This document shows, piece after piece, positions 9,758 to 20,054 of a DNA stretch of 64,000 nt. Under the pieces are notes generated by a model, which worked only from the letters and a program-made list of their open reading frames with translations, searched no databases and had not been told where the DNA came from. The DNA is taken from NCBI RefSeq assembly GCF_002099425.1, contig NW_018344254.1, forward strand, positions 1,651,001 to 1,715,000, given 5' to 3'. This DNA is from Phascolarctos cinereus. Taxonomy: Eukaryota; Chordata; Mammalia; Diprotodontia; Phascolarctidae. Each line of letters opens with the position of its first letter. Within the stretch, counting starts at the first letter, position 1. The position numbers and the translations under genes are program-made.

Positions 9758-10744
9758 TGTGCACAGCAGAACATAAGAGAGGATTCAAAATATATAGCAA
9801 TAAATTTCCATTTCAAGAGAGCCTGTGTAATAAATATTACATATTGCATTGAGAGCTGTCCATCTTTTCTTCGTTTCCTTGTAAGTTTTCTTTTGTTCTC
9901 TGCTGTGCACTTTTTACTTTGTTCTTTACCCCCTTCTTCCCCCCATCCCAGAAGGCTACAATTAGGCACAGGTATATTTATATAGAGATATAGATATATA
10001 CATACATATACACATACATACACAAACACGCATACATACATAGACATATACTTTCTCTAACAAATTCTACTCCTGATCTTTGTTTTTATGTTTGTGTGTA
10101 TCTTGTTTCTTCCCTCCTGACTCCTCTACTTTGCTTCTGCCCGCTACCTTGCCCGTCTATTACTTAACTTACCCCCCAAGGATCCCTCCCTTATTCTCCC
10201 ATTCCCATTGATCTAAACATACTTCTACAGCCCCTGTTGACCTATTCCCTCCCCCTTCCCTCTAGAGATCCCTCCCTGATCCTTTCACCCCCTCCTTTCC
10301 CCTTAGCCTTTTATTTCTTTCTGAATTTAGAAGACTTTTATACTCTTGTAGATGTATATATGTTGTTCCCTCTTGAACCCATTCCCTATAAAAGTAGGTT
10401 TCCAGAACTAACAGCCCTCCTTCCCCCATCTAATTCCTCCATGTCAGTTCTTCCTCTGGCACCTCATTTGTGTAAGATAATTACTCTTTTTAGCTGTTCC
10501 TAAATGGCTTTACTTATTAAAGTCATATCATACTCAGGTCTACCCCAATCTTTCTTATGAACTACCCAATTACTAATAACAGTCTTAGACATGCATTTTA
10601 TATTTTACATGCATAAAAGGTAAACAGTCTGTCCTTACTGAGCCCGTTGTAATTAGTCTTTGGTATATATCTTATATTTCTCTTGGCTCTTGTATGTCAA
10701 ATCTTCTATTAAGTTCAGGGTTTGTTTTCTTTTTTTTAACAAAG

Positions 10745-11671
10745 TCCTGAAAGTCTAACAGTTCATTAAATGTCCATTTTTTTCATTCAGGATTATACTT
10801 AGCTTTGCTGGGCATGATATTTTCGGCCAGAACCCCAGTTCTTTTGCTCTTTGATATATCGTGTTCCAAGACCTGCCGTCTTTTAGTGTCACCACTGCTA
10901 GGTCTTGTGTGATTCTAATCGTGACACCACCATATTTAATTATTTTCATGTTGCTTGTAATATTTATCCTTGAGCTGGGGGGTTTGGGATTTGACTCTAA
11001 TATTCCTGTAGGTTTTCCTCATAGGTTCTCTTTCAGGTGGTGATTGATGGATTTTTTCTATTTCTACTTTCTCCTCTTGTTCCAATGCTTCAGGACAATT
11101 TTCTTTAATTATTTCTTGTACCATTGTATCAAGATTCTGTTTTTGATCATAGCTTTCAGGTAGTCTGATTATTCTTTTACTTTCTCTTTTTGATCTATTC
11201 TCCAGATCAGTTGTTTTTCTTCTAAGATATTTCACTTTCTCTTCTATTTTTCTCATTCTTTTTATTTTGTTTTATTATTTCTTGATCTCTTATAACTTTG
11301 TTGGCTTCCTCTTGCCCAATTCTAATATTCAAGGAGTCATTTTCTTCCTTAAAATTCTTCATCCCCTTTTCTAATTGGTTGACTTTCTTTTCATAATCTT
11401 GTTTCTCTTGGGTTGTTTTTTTTTAGTTTGTCCTTAATCTCTCTCACTTGACTTTTAAAGTCTTTTTTAAGTCCATCTCTTAATTCTTTTTAGGCAGGTG
11501 ACCATTTGACATTACTCTTTGGGATAGAAGAGGGTCCCTTTGCTTCAATATCCTCCTCTGAAGACAAACCCCAGTCTTCTCTATTCCCATTGTAACTCTC
11601 TCTGGTTGGATTCTTTCTCCTTTGCCTGTGCATTTTTTTTGTAGTAGTAGTAGCTTAATTTTTGCAATCAT
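10745..11671 (-). pseudogene. L1/HAL1 ORF1 fossil (RNA-binding protein)
   Basis: Three open segments in two or more frames keep the ORF1p layout. The N-terminal part is basic, followed by a charged coiled-coil-like stretch. The RRM region shows 'LENRSKRESKRIIRLPES' and 'QEIIKENCPEALEQEEK', then 'RNIRVKSQTPQLKDKYYK'. The C-terminal domain shows 'GVTIRITQDLAVVTLK' and 'SCPAKLSIILNEKNGHL'. L1 ORF1p is a trimeric RNA-binding protein that packages its own transcript. Stops and frameshifts separate the segments, so this copy makes no intact protein. Confidence 0.85.
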
Positions 11672-12239
11672 CTCTAGTTCTGGGATATGCGAGATGGAGC
11701 CTCTGACCTCAGATCTTCAGTTCTCCTCTCTGGCCTGGAACTAGAATGAAGACCTCCAGACCTGCAGTAAGTGCCCAAAGCCAGGGGTGTCCCCACCTCA
11801 CCAGCATGTGCTGGTTCCTCCTCACCCCCAGCCAGGTCTCCCAAGCACAACTGAGTCTAGCATTCCTTGTCGGCAGAGATTTCCTCCATCTTCCCGGGCT
11901 CAGACCCCCAATTCCCCTTGCTATCCTGGAGTAAAAGTTCCTGTGGCTGGGGCTGAGACAGCCTCCCAATCCAGCTGACCCCAGGGCTTGCCACTTATTG
12001 TTTAAGTGGACCTAGGACCTAGCCTGGAGGTGTTTGCTCTTGGACCAAACCTCCTCCTGGCACTTTTCTTCAGATCTTCTCCTATTGTCCCAGAAGGACC
12101 CTTGTTGTGCCCCTACCCCTATTTATTTTTACTGTTCTATGTTGGGCCTAAGGCATTATTTTATCCCTTTTGTGAGGGAAAATCTTGAGAGCTTGGAATT
12201 TTCTGACCTACTCCACCATCTTCTCAGAATCCTCCCCCC

Positions 12240-12309
12240 AATCTTTTAAACACCATCTTCTGTCTGGTCATACCCCACATAGCCTGTAATAACGACAGTG
12301 ATTTTTTTT
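12240..12309 (-). mobile_element. L3/CR1 continuation, right of HAL1-like insert
   Basis: 'caccatcttctgtctggtc' continues the L3 phrase broken at 9634. It is repeated in the next segment. Confidence 0.6.
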
Positions 12310-12317
12310 TGAAGGGC

Positions 12318-12620
12318 TTGATCTTGTCGTCCACTAAGACCACAAGTCTTTCAAACACCAACTTCTGTCTGGCCATACCTCCCATAGCCTGCAATAGTGA
12401 CAGTGAATTTTTTAAGTGAAGAATTTGTGTTAAAAAATAGGATAAGTTTCATAAGATTTGATTGTTCTAGTGGACTAAGTTATTTTTGGATCCTACTCTG
12501 CTATCCAAGGTACTAAAAATCCTTCCCAGTTTTATATCATTTCATAAACATTATCTGTGTTATTGTTGTCTATGATTTTATCCAAGTCACTACCAGACCC
12601 TGTAGATTTCTCAGAAGCAC
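12318..12620 (-). mobile_element. L3/CR1, duplicated block plus continuation
   Basis: 'gtcgtccactaagaccacaa' and 'ccaacttctgtctggcc' repeat the flanking block, then the L3 text goes on: 'ggatcctactctgctatcc' and 'gattttatccaagtcac'. Shared unusual bases suggest a local tandem duplication inside one L3 copy. Confidence 0.65.
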
Positions 12621-12629
12621 TTCACTCTA

Positions 12630-13145
12630 GTCTGCCTTCCAAGGTGTTCAAGAGGACTAGTACCTCTGGTATGAGGGCTACTGAGTCCTTTTTTAAGGCT
12701 GTTCACCCACCTTTGGGGTCCACCTGTCACCCAACTCACACCTGTGGCTCCAAGAAACTGTGTGCAGTGGCCACACCCAATGGTAAAGCTGTCTTGGCAG
12801 ATGGGCTAAGCTAGGTTGAGGGTAACTGACAGACTTCAAATCCATCAGTGACTTAGGGGGTGTCTACCCCAAGCATGTGAAGACTTCCCCCTGCAGAATG
12901 GGCAGATGAAAGCAATTTGCTCCAGTGGCCATTAAGGCGACTGAAGCAGGCGCATAGAGTTTAGAAGACATTGAAGACATCAAGGTCATCCACTGCATGC
13001 TGGATCATCTCTGGTCATCTTGACTTTTTGTCCTGCCACTGGATTTTGATGGTTCTGGGAGAGAAAAGGAGGCTGACAATTTCGTGTGACTCTGACTCAC
13101 TTAAATCCAATTCACAGTGTAAGTCAAGACATTACCCATTATGTC
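12630..13145 (+). mobile_element. Putative RTE-type LINE 3' end
   Basis: 'ctgcagaatgggcagatg', 'ggccattaaggcgactgaag', 'caaggtcatccactgcatg', 'cttaaatccaattcacag' and 'atgtcattggtcccctg' form a run I recognise as a marsupial dispersed repeat, probably the 3' end of an RTE-family LINE. It has no coding content. Confidence 0.5.
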
Positions 13146-13760
13146 ATTGGTCCCCTGAAAAAAATGATGACCAACATTTATGTGCCAAGCACTGTGCTAA
13201 ACACTGGGGATAGGGGCAGCTAAGTGGCACAGTAGATACAGCACTGGCCCTGGATTCAAGAGGACCTGAGTTCAAATCCGGCCTCAGACACGTAACACTT
13301 ACTAGCTGTGTGACCCTGGGCAAGTCACTTAACCCTATTGCCTAGCCAATAATAATAATAATAATAATAAAATAAACACTGGGGATACAAATACAGAAAA
13401 CACCGTACTTTCCCTCAAAGGAGCTCCCCATCTAAGGCGAGAAGACCACACACAAAAGGAAGCTGAAAAGCTGGGGGGGGAGGGACTAAGAGGAGAAAGT
13501 ACTCAGCTAGGGACATGCTAGAGTCCAGTCCAAAGAGTGCAGCTGGATGGGAGATGAAGAGGTAACTGGCTTAGGACCCATCTTTAAATGGAGGCTTTGG
13601 AAGGAGTCCTTTGATTCTCCCTACAGCCCTCTGGTCAGAGGGGCAGAAGATACTGATGTGGCATGAGCACCAAAGTTGATGAAATCTGGAAAGATGATGA
13701 GTTTCCAAATGATGAGGTTCCTGGGGGCACAACATGGTAGAATCCGATCCAAAGGAGATG
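13146..13760 (-). mobile_element. L2-tailed element, body type B
   Basis: It opens with an antisense L2 terminus ('tatgtgccaagcactgtgc') that a SINE splits at 13213-13372. Then comes a body including 'ggaggctttggaaggag', 'cagccctctggtcagagg' and 'atgtggcatgagcacc'. The same body follows another L2 terminus at 41.9-42.1 kb. It differs from the body joined to L2 ends at 30.0 and 52.3 kb. It may be an L2 subfamily or a SINE with an L2 tail. Confidence 0.5.
13213..13372 (+). mobile_element. tRNA-headed SINE (WSINE1/MAR type)
   Basis: Head 'gggcagctaagtggcac', B-box region 'gagttcaaatccggcc', 3' end 'cacttaaccctattgcc' then a (TAA)n tail. A perfect 15-bp target duplication flanks it ('taaacactggggata', 13198-13212 and 13373-13387), so this is a relatively recent, clean insertion into the L2 end. 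Confidence 0.92.
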
Positions 13761-13829
13761 TCTGGGTGGGAAAAAAGAATCAAGTCTTACACTAGATTCA
13801 GGGAATCCACTTCTCAAGGACAAAATGGA

Positions 13830-14480
13830 AATAACATAGCAGACAAATTTGCCTAGAAAAAGCCTGGCAGTTATGGTGGACATCAAACTCAATTGAGCGA
13901 GTCAATGATGTGGTATAGTAGCCAAAAATTGAAGAATGCATTAGATTGCATTTTAAAACACATGGCACCCCAAAATGAGATGATGAGCCTCTTGAACTCT
14001 GTTCTTGTCTGAGTATGGTTGGAGGCATAAGTTTAGTTCTGGGTGTCATACATTAGGAAGGACTTTGATGGCCTGGAGAGTGTCCAATGGAAAGCAGCCA
14101 ATATGGGGAAAAGTTGCTAGTCCATGTTATGTGAGAATCAATTAGAGGAACTGGAGCTATATAGTTAAGGGAAGAAAAGTCGTGGGGGACAATCACAGAT
14201 GCCTCCAAGTACCTGAAAAGTTATCACATCAAAAAAGAAATGGACCTGCCCTGCTTGTCCCCAGAGGCAGAAGTAAGAATAATGGGTGGAAATTATAAAG
14301 AAGCAAATTTAGGCTTAAAGTCAAAAAAATGGGACTGCCTTATGGAGTAATGTTCTCCCTCTTCTCCCCGTCATGGGACATCTTTAAGAAAATGCTGGAT
14401 GACCCCTTGTCTGGGATATTAAAGGCTAGATTCTCTTTCAGTTATGAGAGTGGACTGGATGGTCTGTAAGATTTGTGTGA
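13830..14480 (+). mobile_element. L3/CR1 LINE, end of reverse-transcriptase ORF
   Basis: Sense-strand landmarks are 'gtatagtagccaaaaattg', 'tttagttctgggtgtcat' (from a phrase like ttcagttctgggc-accac), 'gatggcctggagagtgtcc', 'cagaggcagaagtaagaat', 'cttaaagtcaaaaaaatg' and 'aatgctggatgaccccttg'. The reading frame is degraded. Confidence 0.8.
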
Positions 14481-14494
14481 ACTTTGAAATCCTG

Positions 14495-14590
14495 TTTCCC
14501 ATTTTACAAATGAGGCAACTGATATTTGGGAAAGATAAGTACTATCCAAAGTCCAGATGCCAAAGATTCAAGTCTTAAGCTATCAGTTAA
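14495..14590 (-). mobile_element. MIR fragment
   Basis: 'cccattttacaaatgaggc' is followed by a decayed head region. Confidence 0.5.
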
Positions 14591-14724
14591 GGTCATCTTT
14601 GTATTTGAGATTCTAGAATTCTGGACACCATTCTCCATCCAAACACCATTTTCCTCCCATTACTCCATGACTGCCTCTTGATACCTGGAGTAATCATTCT
14701 TAAAGACTTGTCCAAGGATGCTTA

Positions 14725-14945
14725 GGAGCCCCCAAAGACCCTTTCAATGGGTCCATGAGGTCAAAACTATTTTCATAATGGTACTGAGATGTTTTAATTT
14801 CTGACATAATATATATCAATGGGGATAATCCACACAAACAAAAGCTCTCAGGGAGGTCTTCAGTGATTTTTTTAGTATAAAGGGGTCCAGAAACCCAAAA
14901 ATGTGAGAACTGTTCACGTACAGGAAGACATACTGTCATATAAAA
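14725..14945. mobile_element. hAT-like DNA transposon remnant
   Basis: 'gggtccatgaggtcaaaac', 'tattttcataatggtactg' and 'aaatgtgagaactgttcac' match an old nonautonomous hAT family that I recall from many mammals. A 146-residue frame on minus through here is antisense noise. Confidence 0.5.
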
Positions 14946-15057
14946 TACTAACAACACTGGGCTCCCTTGGTATAAAAGTCTTCTACTGACTTGGCACTTA
15001 GCACAATGCCAGGCACAGAGTAAAGACTTAAATGCTTGCGGACTAAATTCTCTACAT

Positions 15058-15175
15058 AATTTTAAGCAAGTCACCTCACCAGAATGGGCCTCAGTTTCCT
15101 CATCTGTAAAGTAAGGCAATCTGACTGCAAGAGCTCTCAAATCCCTCCCAGCCCTGGCATGCTTTTGTTCTGTGA
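15058..15175 (+). mobile_element. MIR 3' half with tail
   Basis: 'ctcagtttcctcatctg' is followed by 'aatccctcccagccctggc', the SINE tail. Confidence 0.7.
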
Positions 15176-15439
15176 CGTAAAGTTGCTATTGAAAGCCCGT
15201 CTTTGTAGTTCACTTATCTGGCTTTGAGAACTCTCTTTCATTATGGAGAGCCCTGAGCTAGCCCTTAAAACCACCCCCCTCAAGAAAGTGCTTTTCCACA
15301 GGGATAGGCTCCCGGGGCTTCAGATCATGGGACCTTAGTGGAGCATAAAGTCCTTAAAGAACCAGATTCTTATTTTTGTCTTTCTATCTCTATCACATTA
15401 GAGAGGACCTCCAAATTCAGATATGTGTTAAACTAGAGG

Positions 15440-15670
15440 CTGCTAGGAGGCACCATAGTACACAGAGCTCTGGACCTGAGTTCAAGAAGACCTGAGTTCA
15501 AATGTGCCCTCTGACACTTACTAGCTGTGTGATCCTGGGCAAGTCACTTAACCACCCCTGCCGCAGTTTCATCCATTGTAAAATGGGGATAATTATAGCA
15601 AGCACCCAGGTGCCTCAATCTGAACATGATCTATTATGAGTATCAAGTAATAAGAGCTTATGAGAGTGTA
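15440..15670 (+). mobile_element. Mar-1/MIR CORE-SINE, near full length
   Basis: The head ('ggctgctaggaggcacc'), B-box region ('gagttcaaatgtgccc'), 'gtgatcctgggcaagtcac' and core part ('taaaatggggataatt') are all present. Confidence 0.75.
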
Positions 15671-15734
15671 AGCACACATCCCTGCGATTTATTTTTTAGG
15701 TCATATTATCTAACAGATATTTTTACAGATTGTA

Positions 15735-15870
15735 CAGATTTTGCTCCCTTTTACGGATGAGGAAACTGAGGCCCAGAGAAGGAAAAGAGTGACTTCCCCA
15801 AGGACACATTAGTAATAAGTGGCGGTCAGCATCTCTCTGATGTCTCAGATGCCAGGCCCCTCCTAGACTA
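15735..15870 (-). mobile_element. MIR CORE-SINE fragment
   Basis: 'cggatgaggaaactgaggcc' leads into 'gtgacttccccaaggac' and a decayed head. Confidence 0.7.
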
Positions 15871-16399
15871 ATCCATGGACCAAAGGTGGACCCCATTCCA
15901 CCAAGAGTCGCAAAAAGTCTTCATCAACGTGTCAGAGTAAAATGGGGGGGTGGGAGCAGAATATAGCGAAACCCACCTGAGGAGTGTGGTGGTTTTGAGT
16001 CTGTCCCACAAAACAGAAAAGGGTAAGAAATCCAACAGGCATTTCCAGGACACCCAGACAAAATAGCTTCACCGACACAACACTACTATGTAGGGGTAAA
16101 AAGAAAAGGAGGCTCAGAGCTGGACGCTTGACCACCGCATATTTTGTGAGCAGTGGAAACATCCCAAGCTGTCCAAGAGGAGGGGCAGGCAGCCTCTGCT
16201 GTCCTCGGAGGCCTCCAGTATCTCTGCAGCTCATCAAAACAACCAGAGCTTTCAGGCCTTTCATGTCTGACCGGCTGGACTCAGAGGTTATTTAGATCCT
16301 ATCTGCCATCTCCTCCCCCAAAAAAAACTCAGTTGAAGGCCTCTGCTATTTCTCACTCTGCCATCTGAGATCTCATTTGTGATGGAAATACCAGCCCCT
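15871..16399. other. Non-repeat stretch
   Basis: No gene or named repeat. Domain-free frames occur on both strands (minus 15932-16264, plus 16153-16368). GC is moderate. Confidence 0.4.
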
Positions 16400-16560
16400 T
16401 ACTTAGCTCTGTGAAGATGGACAAGTTCACCTTGTCTTAGCCTGTCTGGGCCATAGGCTCATCTTCTATAAAACGGCGAAGATGAAACTGATCTGAGTAT
16501 TGCTTGGAGGACTAAAGGAGCCAGTGTATAAGAAGTGCTTTGTAAATGAAAAATCTTTAG
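16400..16560 (+). mobile_element. MIR CORE-SINE fragment
   Basis: 'taaaacggcgaagatg' and 'gtataagaagtgctttg' mark the core and 3' part. Confidence 0.55.
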
Positions 16561-16919
16561 ATCAATGTCAGCTTTTGTCATCATTCTTCATTTTAACCAT
16601 TACTACCCAAATTCTCATTGTCCTTCTAGTCTAAACCACCTTGGGCTACTTTCTATAGCTCCCCAATTGTTCCCCCCATTGCTAGACATCTCCTCAATTT
16701 GAATGAGGAAACACCTTTAGGATGTTGATTGACTCTTATAGCTCCCAGTTGCCCCCACTAGCCTCTGCATAGGGCTGGGTCCATAACATTGAGTGGTAGA
16801 TTGACTCACTACCCATCCTTCCAGGTCAGCCAAAAGTAGAGAATCACTAAGTTGGAAAGAACCTCAATGGCCATGTCATTGAGCCAAAGGGTCAAAGTTT
16901 GGTGTAATTACTTAGCATG
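16561..16919. other. Mostly unique, L3-like tail near end
   Basis: Unique sequence to about 16830. Then 'agaatcactaagttggaaag' resembles an antisense L3 terminus (16835-16905). Confidence 0.4.
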
Positions 16920-17155
16920 TAGCATTGGACTGGGTATAGTAGAATAAGGGCCAGCCTCAGAGTCAGGAAGACCTGGGTTCAAATTCTGCGTCAGACTCTT
17001 ACTAGCGAAAAGGCCTGGGGCAAGTCATTTTACCTATGAGATTTTTAATATCCTCACCTGCAAAATGTGATAATGATACCTGTAGTGTCCACCTGACAGG
17101 GATGTTTTGAGACTCAAATAAGAAAATCTTTCAGTCTTTAAAGCACTGTAGAAAA
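16920..17155 (+). mobile_element. MIR CORE-SINE, near full length
   Basis: 'agagtcaggaagacctgg', 'gttcaaattctgcgtcag', 'cctggggcaagtcatttt', 'gcaaaatgtgataatg' and 'ctttaaagcactgtag' cover head, core and 3' part. Confidence 0.8.
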
Positions 17156-17164
17156 AATGATTTT

Positions 17165-17460
17165 TGTCACTTTTTTAAAACAAGAAACAATGAGGGGAAA
17201 TTGTAAGTAGATCAGTTTATGCTCAAAATCAGGAGAAACTTCCTAGGCACCAGAGCTGGCCCAAAGTGGGCTGGGCTGCCTCGGGAGAGGTGGGACTCCC
17301 CCTCCTCGGCAACCTTTCTGCAAAGTTGGAGAACCACTTGTCAAGCATGTTGAAGTTGGGGTTCCTGCCCAGGTACCAAGCAGCTGGCCTAGCTGCCTCA
17401 GTAGCCCCTCCCCAATTGGAGGTCCTGATTGTCTGGGATTCTGACCTCCAGACACTGCTC
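17165..17460 (+). mobile_element. L3/CR1 3' end
   Basis: 'aggagaaacttcctaggc', 'aaagtgggctgggctgcc' and 'ggagaaccacttgtcaagc' are the last L3 coding stretch. The GC-rich frames here on minus are its antisense. Confidence 0.7.
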
Positions 17461-17484
17461 CACATTTTCAGGCCAAATATCCCG

Positions 17485-17590
17485 ACAGCATAATAAGCTC
17501 TTTGAGGGAAGGGAAAATGTCAGAAATGTCTTTGTGTCTGCCCATATGCCCACCACAGTCTTGGGTACATGTGAAACACTCAAGAAACAC
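17485..17590 (+). mobile_element. L2 3' fragment
   Basis: 'aataagctctttgaggg' and 'aaatgtctttgtgtctg' recall the L2 3' UTR. Confidence 0.5.
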
Positions 17591-17699
17591 TTCAAAAATG
17601 GAATCAAACCAAATGGAAATGCTATAGGGGAGGTGGGGAGTATCTCTGTGTGTGTTATCCTTAGAATCCATATCTCTGTTAAAATTTGAATATTAGAAC

Positions 17700-17790
17700 C
17701 TGTCTCCGAGTCTCAGAGAATCTCAGAATCAGAGGGTATCTGAGCCAACCTCTACTGAAAGCAAGAATCCCCTGCCTAGATCCTAGGGTT
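17700..17790 (-). mobile_element. L3/CR1 terminal fragment
   Basis: 'tctcagagaatctcagaatc' and 'gggtatctgagccaacc' resemble the CR1-type octamer end and the adjoining UTR in antisense. Confidence 0.4.
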
Positions 17791-18095
17791 TCTCTCCAGA
17801 TGCAGAGATGTCGCCACAGCTCAAAGCAAGGGCCCCTCCCTTTGGAAACAGAGGAGAAGCAGAGGAGAAATGAGAAGCACAAAAGGGCCCCAGGGAGTGG
17901 GGGGACATCAGGAAGAGCCTGAGACTGGGCAGGGGAAGGTCAAGTGGAAAAAGCAGTGCGTTTGGAGAAATGAAGCTGGGCTTCTGTCCCCAGCCCTTCC
18001 ACTGATTTTTGGGTGACTACGCTGAAATCTGGTCATGTCACTAGAGCCAGTACCCTTGGTAAACTGAGGGAAAGAGTTAAACGTGTTTGTAAGTA

Positions 18096-18385
18096 TGTTT
18101 GGGCCATTGACCCCTTTAGCAGTCTAGTAAAACCTAAAGATCTCTCAAAAATGTTTTTAAATCCATAAAATAAATCCATAAGATTATAAAGGAAATCAGT
18201 TCTGCTGAAGTATAGGTATCAAAGATAGATAAGCAGTCACACATATATATACACATACATGTGTGTATATGAATGTATATATGTGTATGTATGTATATAT
18301 GTATTTGAGTGTGTGTATATATATGTACATCCAAACATACATACACATACACACACACACACAATTTCATGGACCCCAGGTAAAG
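18096..18385. mobile_element. hAT-like element split by microsatellite
   Basis: 'ttgacccctttagcagtc' on the left and 'ttcatggaccccaggtaaag' on the right are the two arms of the 'ggacccctttggcagtc' family. A TATG/CACA repeat has grown between them. Confidence 0.6.
18240..18362. repeat. (TATG)n/(CA)n microsatellite
   Basis: Alternating ATAT, TGTA and CACA words make it AT-rich and self-complementary. Confidence 0.85.
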
Positions 18386-18479
18386 TACTGGCACATGCTA
18401 CCTCTAACATTCAGCATTCATTTATTCTTTTAGCTCTGACATTCTGTGCTCTAAGCTCCCTCCCAGTTTGGACATTCTA

Positions 18480-18612
18480 ATTTGCCTCAGTTTCCTCATC
18501 TGTACAATGAGCTGGAGAAGGAAATGACAATCCACTCCAGTATCTTTGCCAAGAAAACCCCAAATGGAGTTGTGGAGAGTTGGACATGACTGAACAATGA
18601 CTAAAAAGCAAC
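18480..18612 (+). mobile_element. Mar-1 CORE-SINE 3' half
   Basis: 'atgagctggagaaggaaatg', 'ccactccagtatctttgcc', 'agaaaaccccaaatgg' and 'gagagttggacatgactg' form the Mar-1 3' part, which ends in an RTE/Bov-B-like tail. SINE-tail units flank it at 18430-18480 and 18605-18690. Confidence 0.85.
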
Positions 18613-18694
18613 ATCTGAGGGCCCTTCCAGCTTCCACCATTCTATGTTCCAAGCACCCCGCCAACCCTGTGTTCTGTGCTCTTATGGGTGAGTT

Positions 18695-18890
18695 CTTTGA
18701 GTTCTGGACTTGTAGTCAATAGGATCTGCCCCGGACACTTGCTAGCTATGCGACCATGGGGAGGTCACAGCTCTGAGCAACAGTTTCTTCACTTAAGGGG
18801 ATAGAAATCCCCGTCCTGCCTATGACTATGGCCAGGGCTACTTGGAGACTCGGATGACATAAGTCACATTGAATGCATTGAGACTCTACA
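18695..18890 (+). mobile_element. MIR CORE-SINE, diverged
   Basis: 'acacttgctagctatgcgac' and 'cagtttcttcacttaagg' keep the MIR order. Confidence 0.5.
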
Positions 18891-18949
18891 GTCATGTCAA
18901 TGGTTCCATGGCCTCTTTGGGCCTGGCATTGTGTGGCTGAAGATCCCTC

Positions 18950-19110
18950 CAAGCCCTGCCATGGAGAGTTCTGAGATGACTTACAGCTCCACCATTCTGT
19001 GCTCTCAGGTCCCTCCCAACTTTGACATTCTACGTTCTAAGATCTCTTCAAGCTCTAATAGTCTGTGTTCTATGGTCTAATAGTCAACATTCCAAGGTCC
19101 CTTCTAAGGC
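18950..19110 (+). repeat. SINE-tail minisatellite units
   Basis: Loose repeats of 'ctcaggtccctcccaact', 'ttgacattctacgttc' and 'caaggtcccttctaag'. Period is about 30-33 with drift. Confidence 0.55.
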
Positions 19111-19124
19111 ACTATTAGGGACCA

Positions 19125-19745
19125 CAAAACTAAAATGGAAAAGAGTCCTCTATCTCAATCATAAATCTCCTCTACATCTTTGCTGACAAATGGTTCTCTA
19201 GTTCCTGTCTGACAACCTCTGTGATGAGGAGTTCACTACCTCATGAGAAAGCCCATCCCACTATGGGAAAATGTGTGTTTGTTTCTTGTATCTAGCCAAA
19301 ATCTGCCCCTTCACAGCTTCCCCCAGTTGCTCCTAGCTCTGTCCTCTGGGGCTTCTGGCACAGAACAAGGCTTGGCTTCCTTTACATGACAGCCCTTTAC
19401 ATATGGGATGGTGACTGATCATGGCCCTAACCCTTCTCTTCTCCAGCCTATGGTGGGTGGGGGGAGGCAAGGGGCTCCCTTTGTCTGTGACTTTTCCAGG
19501 AAAGTTATAGCTTCAGTCTTTACAGTAGCTGACCTCTGATCTCTCTTCCAAATTTGAAATTTGATGACTTCCAATCTTTGAACTCCTCCGCATTCCAGGT
19601 CCTTTAATCCCATCTCCGCTGGCAGCCTCACATCATCCTGGCTTCCCTGCTCCAGGAGCTCACCAGCTTATCAACGTCTTTCCTAAAATGTGGCGACCAG
19701 ATCTGATCGTGATGCTCCGTATGTGGCATGAGCAGGCAGAGGACA
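19125..19745 (-). mobile_element. L3/CR1 LINE, 3' part
   Basis: Antisense landmarks: 'gatgaggagttcactacc', 'ccagttgctcctagctctg', 'cagcttatcaacgtctttc' and 'taaaatgtggcgaccagatc'. Confidence 0.75.
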
Positions 19746-20054
19746 CAAGGACTAGGAAATGCCCCCCCAAGATCCCCATCTCTCCAACCATCGTAGCCCA
19801 GCACTGCCTCACATTTGTGCCTGTGACATTTTGTTTCAAGCTAACCAAAAAGAAAGGCAACTGAAACCTACTACCACCTCATCCCACCCCATCAGATTTA
19901 GAGTTAGGAGGAAACCTAGAGACCCCTCCAGACCAGTGGTCTCCAAAGTGAGTGAGCCATGGCGTCACCCTGAGGGGACCATGGCTGTCATGACCCCAAG
20001 GATTTTGTGACCAACCAATTAGAAGGTGTGGGAATGAATCACACTCCACCTTTG

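Larger units (their letters stand above)
9635..12239 (-). mobile_element. Half-L1 (HAL1-like) retroelement
   Basis: On minus this runs from a 5' end near 12239 with the L1-start phrase 'gaagatggtggagtagg', through a GC-rich 5' UTR, an ORF1 fossil (about 11671-10745), then about 1.1 kb of 3' UTR ending in A-rich DNA at 9635. No reverse-transcriptase or endonuclease text is visible where ORF2 should be. A short 8-base repeat with one mismatch ('agtctttt' 9627-9634, 'aatctttt' 12240-12247) flanks it. Both 5' end and tail are present, so it looks like a complete, old, nonautonomous copy that needed L1 enzymes. HAL1 elements are known in mammals. Alternatively it is a deleted L1. Confidence 0.65.

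Noticed and set aside
14700-15140. 146-residue minus frame
   Set aside because: Runs through a hAT-like remnant and SINE sequence. No domain and no splice context.
19930-20020. hAT terminus at 'gaccagtggtctccaaag'
   Set aside because: Only one end looks right and no matching inverted end or 8-bp duplication was found.
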